A stretch of DNA of 64,000 nucleotides, from assembly GCA_028564675.1 (NCBI GenBank), contig JAOVVO010000209.1:1-64000 (forward strand), read 5' to 3'. The notes beneath the pieces are model-generated. The model was given only the letters and a program-made list of their open reading frames with translations, had not been told where the DNA came from and made no database searches. A program made the translations under genes and the position numbers. The stretch is from Onchocerca lupi. Taxonomy: Eukaryota; Nematoda; Chromadorea; Rhabditida; Onchocercidae. The first letter of the stretch is position 1; the number at the start of each line of letters is the position of its first letter. Below are positions 59,801-64,000 of the stretch, in pieces.

Positions 59801-61877
59801 AATATACTTTGATAGTGCTTTTTATTTTGTTTGAGAGAAGTTTTGCCAGCTTTTATGATACTATACTATTCCAAAATTATATCAACAAATTTATACTTCC
59901 GGAGAATTTATGTTCTTTCAGCGTGCGTTAACTTCTTTAGTCAGAATTATTTTACCTATCATTATGAATTCTGTATGATCATTGAATTAACAAACAAAGG
60001 AACAAATCTAAGATGAATATAATAATCAAACGATTCCAGCTATCTTCCAACTTTTTGATTTCAAAACTAAACTCATTTCTAGGTTGCGCATTATTTGGGA
60101 GAGGCGTATAATGATGCAATTTATAAAGAAATTCTGGAAAGAAGTAATAGTGAGGAAGTGGAAAATGGAAGTGATATCAATAGAGAGAATATTTTAGCCA
60201 AGAAAAATTGTTATGGATATACGCCAGCTCATATTGCTGTCAAGAAGCTAAAACTAAGTTTATTAGAAGCACTAATAGAAGCTGGCGCTCCTGTAGATAT
60301 TCCTGATAATGATGGCGAAACGCCACTCTTAACAGCCCTCTACATGGATGATGTTGACGCGGTCTCTTTACTTACTCAGGTTTATCTTACTTTTTTTTTT
60401 TTTTTTTTTTTTGTTGAGGAATTAATCAATGACTGTACTCTGAAGAATTTCAGTTCTTATGATGAAATTTTAAGCATAATTGTAATGTTAACGTAATATC
60501 GAATAATGGAGATACACCTCTTAAAGTTGCGTGTAGGAAGAAGAATCTAGTTATGATCGGACGTCTTCTGGATGCTGGATCAACTACGGATTCTCTAGGA
60601 ACAGGTATTAAATTATCCTTTGAAGTTATGTGCAACTTTTATGTTCATTTTAAGGATCATAAAAGGGAAAAAAATTTGCTACAAAGTAAAAAGATTGTGA
60701 TTTAGGTGACGAACGACCAGTAGAAGCAGATGACGAAGATGTACAGCGGATTCTGAATGGTGAACGGATTGAATTATCTAATATATATGCACAAAACAGT
60801 CTTGAGGAACAAGAAATCAATGAATTACAAAGTGAAGAATCGATTAGTATAGCAGCAAGTACTGATACTGCAACCAGTTATCGACTTCGAACATTCAAAG
60901 GTTTCTTTTCCCGCATATTATAAATTATGAAAGCATCAGTACTCAATTCTGTAAAAGCTACTGCACGTATGACACATTTTAAAGCTTATCTAGTGAAAAA
61001 AGGTAAATGTAATAAAAAGTTAATTGTAAGGGTGACTGTATTTTTTATCAAAGACACATCTTTATGATTGTATAACTGAACTAAAGCTAATTACAATAAA
61101 CAATCTATCATAATGATAAAATTTGAGAGATTTATCTCTATAAATTAAAATTGAGTTATTCACAAAAAATATATAGTCCTTACTACCATAGCGATACTCA
61201 TATAGGAGAACGAATACATTCAGTTTCTTATACCAGAGTTGTTTGAACATGAGCTGAAAAGAACTTAATTTTAATTTCTAGTAATTTTTATTGTCTCAGA
61301 CGATGTCTCCTGCTTGGATTATCTAACAAGGTTACGGCTGTCGAAGATACTAGACGTGGAGGATAAATGGACGATATTGGCGGATCATCTCGGTTGTGGA
61401 CACATGGTAGAGTTTATTCGTGTTTGCCTAGACGATTCTTCCTCGCCAACTATGATGCTGCTTGACCAATACGAAGTAAGGTTTTGACAATATTTTTTAT
61501 GGAAATAGAAATTTGAGAGACAAAAGTCGAAAAGCGAATTGGTAAATCTTTCCCGAAAAATTGTAATAAAACGAAGTTTACCAGTTTGGTGCTACCATGC
61601 CCTTTATATTTAAGCTTATTGAATGTCTGATGTAAAAAAAAAAAAGGAATCTTGTGGTAAAACTAAAAAGATTAAAAGATTAATTTAGGATTTGTCACGC
61701 ATTCGTTTAGATAAATATTGCCCCCAGAAGTTCATTTTGCCTGAAATTAGTTAAAAATAGTTAAAATGTTTGCAGCAAGTTCCTAATGCAAACTTGTCAA
61801 CTGTAACACAGTCCCTGGAAGCTATGGGCGAAACACTTGGGGTCCGCTTGATACAGGCTGGAAATGAGCAACTATAA
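56839..61877 (+). CDS. NF-kappaB p100/p105-like protein with a degenerate Rel domain, ankyrin repeats and death domain
   Basis: Eleven exons in phase (676 aa): 56839-57065, 57663-57874, 57979-58133, 58309-58442, 58842-59015, 59470-59698, 60083-60379, 60475-60604, 60706-60900, 61300-61475 and 61776-61877. Residues about 10-145 align with the Rel N-domain only in part: VIQFEAPP, VTVNLLTADFRPHHLVI and FENLYITKP, then an acidic EEE helix. The RFRYxCEGR DNA loop is missing. Residues 147-250 are an IPT fold (VPLKVIEVSHTIV, ETIWLLLSKPV, FSLPALVLPEKI, ending KYYADYF). Six or seven ankyrin units follow (272-515: DGCSVLHVAAR, RGQTALHCAVRAGD, YGYTPAHIAVK, DGETPLLTAL, NGDTPLKVACR). VQRILNGERIEL matches the p105 linker, and a death domain ends the protein (584-676: WTILADHLGCG, SPTMMLLDQYE, LEAMGETLGVRLIQAG). 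No Gly-rich region, basic NLS or C-terminal degron is seen. It probably acts as an IkappaB-like cytoplasmic adaptor (inference). Confidence 0.88.
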
Positions 61878-62328
61878 GGGATGCCTGAATTCTTGTTTTT
61901 TTCTTTTTTGCGATCATCTTTTTTATGCATACATTTGATGCTATTTAGAAATTGATATTTGTAATATATTTCAAGATGAATTACTGCAATTACTACTAGT
62001 AAATAAAAACCACCAAAATTTTGTGATGCCATCACCCAGAGTATGTCGCTGAACTTATTCAACTAATCAAGGCAACAACTTTCAAACGGAAGTTTTTACT
62101 CTCTAGATTTCAATTCTCACAACTTTTTAATCTCCATTTATACTTTTAATTAAGTAAATTGATTTCACTACAAAGACAAGGACTATATACAGAACAGAAA
62201 GAATATACATGTAATGAACATTTCTAATGAGATATATAATCGTAATGAATAACAGATAATATATTACAAAAAAAAAAAAAACATGGATAATTTCCTCAAT
62301 GGAATGCAAAGTATCACGATGTAATGCC
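61878..62328. other. Convergent 3' intergenic region
   Basis: Short 450-bp gap between two convergent genes. An AATAAA at 62002 would serve the plus-strand gene. A 14-nt A tract lies at 62268-62281. No other feature. Confidence 0.6.
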
Positions 62329-62835
62329 TCAATGACTTCGCAGATAACGCTGTCGTAAATAATAATTGTACGGCATTGTATCGCCTTTTTTCCACTCCGA
62401 ATAAAGCAACTTGAAAAGGAATAAATGGAATATAATCATTAAAGCACCAAGCATCAGCCAAAATATTACTGGAAGACCACCCAAACGATGGCCATGTTTG
62501 TGGAGTGCAATTAATCCATGCTCATGAGCTGGAGCATCCATAACCTAGAATAAACAAATTCTTTGTAAAAGTCTGTTCTAGTACCAATAGTATCAAGATA
62601 GGTCGACGGCCGTCGATAGCGATATAATTTTGAAATATTCATCTCGCACTACGAAAAAACTTGCATATACTGAGATAACCAATTGCTCTAAATTCTATAA
62701 GCTTTCGAATAATAAAACATTAGGGAAAATTTTGATTGCTGAATAATAAAACGTTAGGGAAGATACTGATTGCTAATATCAGCTTTCTACTTCATCTTTA
62801 ACAGTTGAAATGACTAATTTTACCCACTGAGTGCT

Positions 62836-62877
<42 letters not shown>

Positions 62878-64000
62878 AAAAATCAATTTTTGTTGACTAC
62901 TCCCAATTTTCTCTTGTTAACTAATTTTTTCGTTGATTATTCGGAATTTCTGAAAATTCATTTGTTCTCTTTAACAAGGAGCAGAAACATGGAAATGCAT
63001 TACCTCAACAACATGTATCGCTCCTCGGAGTTGTTCGAGATGATCTTTATTATGTGAAATATATAAAATTGGAGTAGGTGGTTTAGTAACTTTAACCGGA
63101 ATATATTCACTGGAGTGGCCAATAGCTATCGGATGATTTAAACAGGCTGCGTCACAAGCAAAGACCTTGAAATTCGAAAATTTCTTAAACATAATATGTA
63201 AATGATTAAAGAAACTGATGCTTTAAGTCATGAAACAAAAACTGACTCATCATCCGATGTAACGTGGACACCGAACACAGTCATGCATGGGATTCCTAAA
63301 AACGACTCGCGATATCAACAATCAAGTCATCCCGTCAATTCCAGTTTTCTCTCCATGGTCAAAAAAGAATCAAAAAATTGAAAGATATTCAACCTGAGAA
63401 TCGGACGAGATCATGAAATAAGGTCGATTACCATTATTTAAATGGATACTTATCGAAACCCTTGTGTTAAGAGAATAAGATAAATTTTTAACAGTAATTT
63501 CTCGCAGTAAATCGGCCGGATCAATATCTATTTCTAGATGCTCACGAGAAAACCTGCAAAGCAGAAATAATTTAATACAAAAGCTTCTTGAAATTTACAT
63601 CTCGTTAGCACTGCTAAAGTAAAAAAAATCAAAAATAAAAATTTTTTACTTAGATGCAAGAAGACTAAGAACGAATGCTTCGGCAAGACCGCTAGCTCCA
63701 GCTTTTACAAGTCCAGCACAGCCACGCTTCTCCAGCGTTAATAGCCAGATGTCCATCGTTTCAATGATGTCATTGATATTATCGGATTTCCTCCACAGAC
63801 GGGAAGGTATGAGAAGCGTTGAATGCCCTGTATAACACATATCTACTACTTTCATTGATGCTGCTGCTGCCTGAAAAAGATTTATTGGACAAGCTTCATT
63901 AAAAAAAAAACTATTTTTTCGTAAAATATATCATTTCTTCTTGAATATAACTTCCCACATTAGAAAATAAATGATATTTTTATGAAATAATAAGATCACC
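62329..64000 (-). CDS. Type I membrane protein, C-terminal part, unrecognised (continues beyond window)
   Basis: Five minus-strand exons join in phase: 63650-63870, 63394-63553, 63243-63305, 63004-63165 and 62329-62544. More exons must lie past position 64000. The visible part (about 226 aa) begins AAAASMKVVDMCYTGHSTLL and holds a cysteine-bearing lumenal region (EKRGCAGLVKAGASG, GIPCMTVFG, VFACDAACLNHP), suggesting disulphides. It ends with one membrane helix (LPVIFWLMLGALMIIFHLFLF) and a short basic tail with the tyrosines DTMPYNYYLRQRYLRSH. That tail could carry sorting signals. A His-rich juxtamembrane segment (HEHGLIALHKHGHR) precedes the helix. I do not recognise the family. The 460-bp intron before the last exon holds a 39-nt poly(A) tract. 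Confidence 0.75.
62837..62875. repeat. A39 homopolymer
   Basis: An uninterrupted 39-nt A tract inside the last intron of the terminal minus-strand gene. Comparable tracts occur at 6009-6039 (31), 10493-10531 (39) and 26162-26205 (T44). Confidence 0.95.

Overview
The window looks like AT-rich nuclear DNA of a nematode, probably clade III and perhaps filarial; the clade is inferred from overall character, not proven. Genes are broken into many short exons separated by AT-rich introns with TTTCAG-type acceptors. There are many poly(A/T) tracts, several microsatellites and one decayed mariner transposon. No operon, CRISPR array, prophage, rRNA or tRNA gene was seen.

Layout from left to right. 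A small GPI-anchored Ly6/uPAR-type gene (2582-5045, +) is followed by uncertain cysteine-rich exons (6454-6874, +) and an orphan signal-anchored protein (8675-9436, -). Next come a complete but active-site-divergent sphingosine-1-phosphate lyase (11755-15357, -) and, divergent from it, a complete 31-exon Nup155 nucleoporin (17740-29096, +). A mariner relic lies at about 32.88-33.67 kb. Then come a PAQR3-type seven-helix receptor (34097-38383, +) and an armadillo-repeat protein with a potential N-myristoylation start (39473-43311, -). Two BPI/LBP-family lipid-binding proteins are arranged head to head around a CCA microsatellite (44025-46592, - and 46851-52410, +). IMP4 of the SSU processome follows (53249-55330, +). 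Next is a large NF-kappaB p100/p105-like gene (56839-61877, +), and last the 3' part of an unrecognised type I membrane protein (62329 to beyond 64000, -).

The gene models were joined by hand. For the sphingosine-1-phosphate lyase, Nup155, PAQR3, ARM, plus-strand BPI, IMP4 and NF-kappaB-like genes, every exon phase agrees and the total is a whole number of codons. The genes do not form one pathway. The adjacent BPI pair and the NF-kappaB-like protein could both relate to innate-type responses, but that is inference.

The most notable observation is the NF-kappaB-like protein. It keeps an immunoglobulin-like (IPT) domain, ankyrin repeats and a p105/p100-type death domain. However, its Rel-homology N-domain lacks the DNA-recognition loop, and no nuclear localisation cluster or glycine-rich processing region is visible. 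It looks like an NF-kappaB precursor reduced to an IkappaB-like adaptor, in a phylum whose best-known member has no canonical NF-kappaB. The second is the lyase, which keeps the Schiff-base lysine but has changed several residues normally conserved around it.
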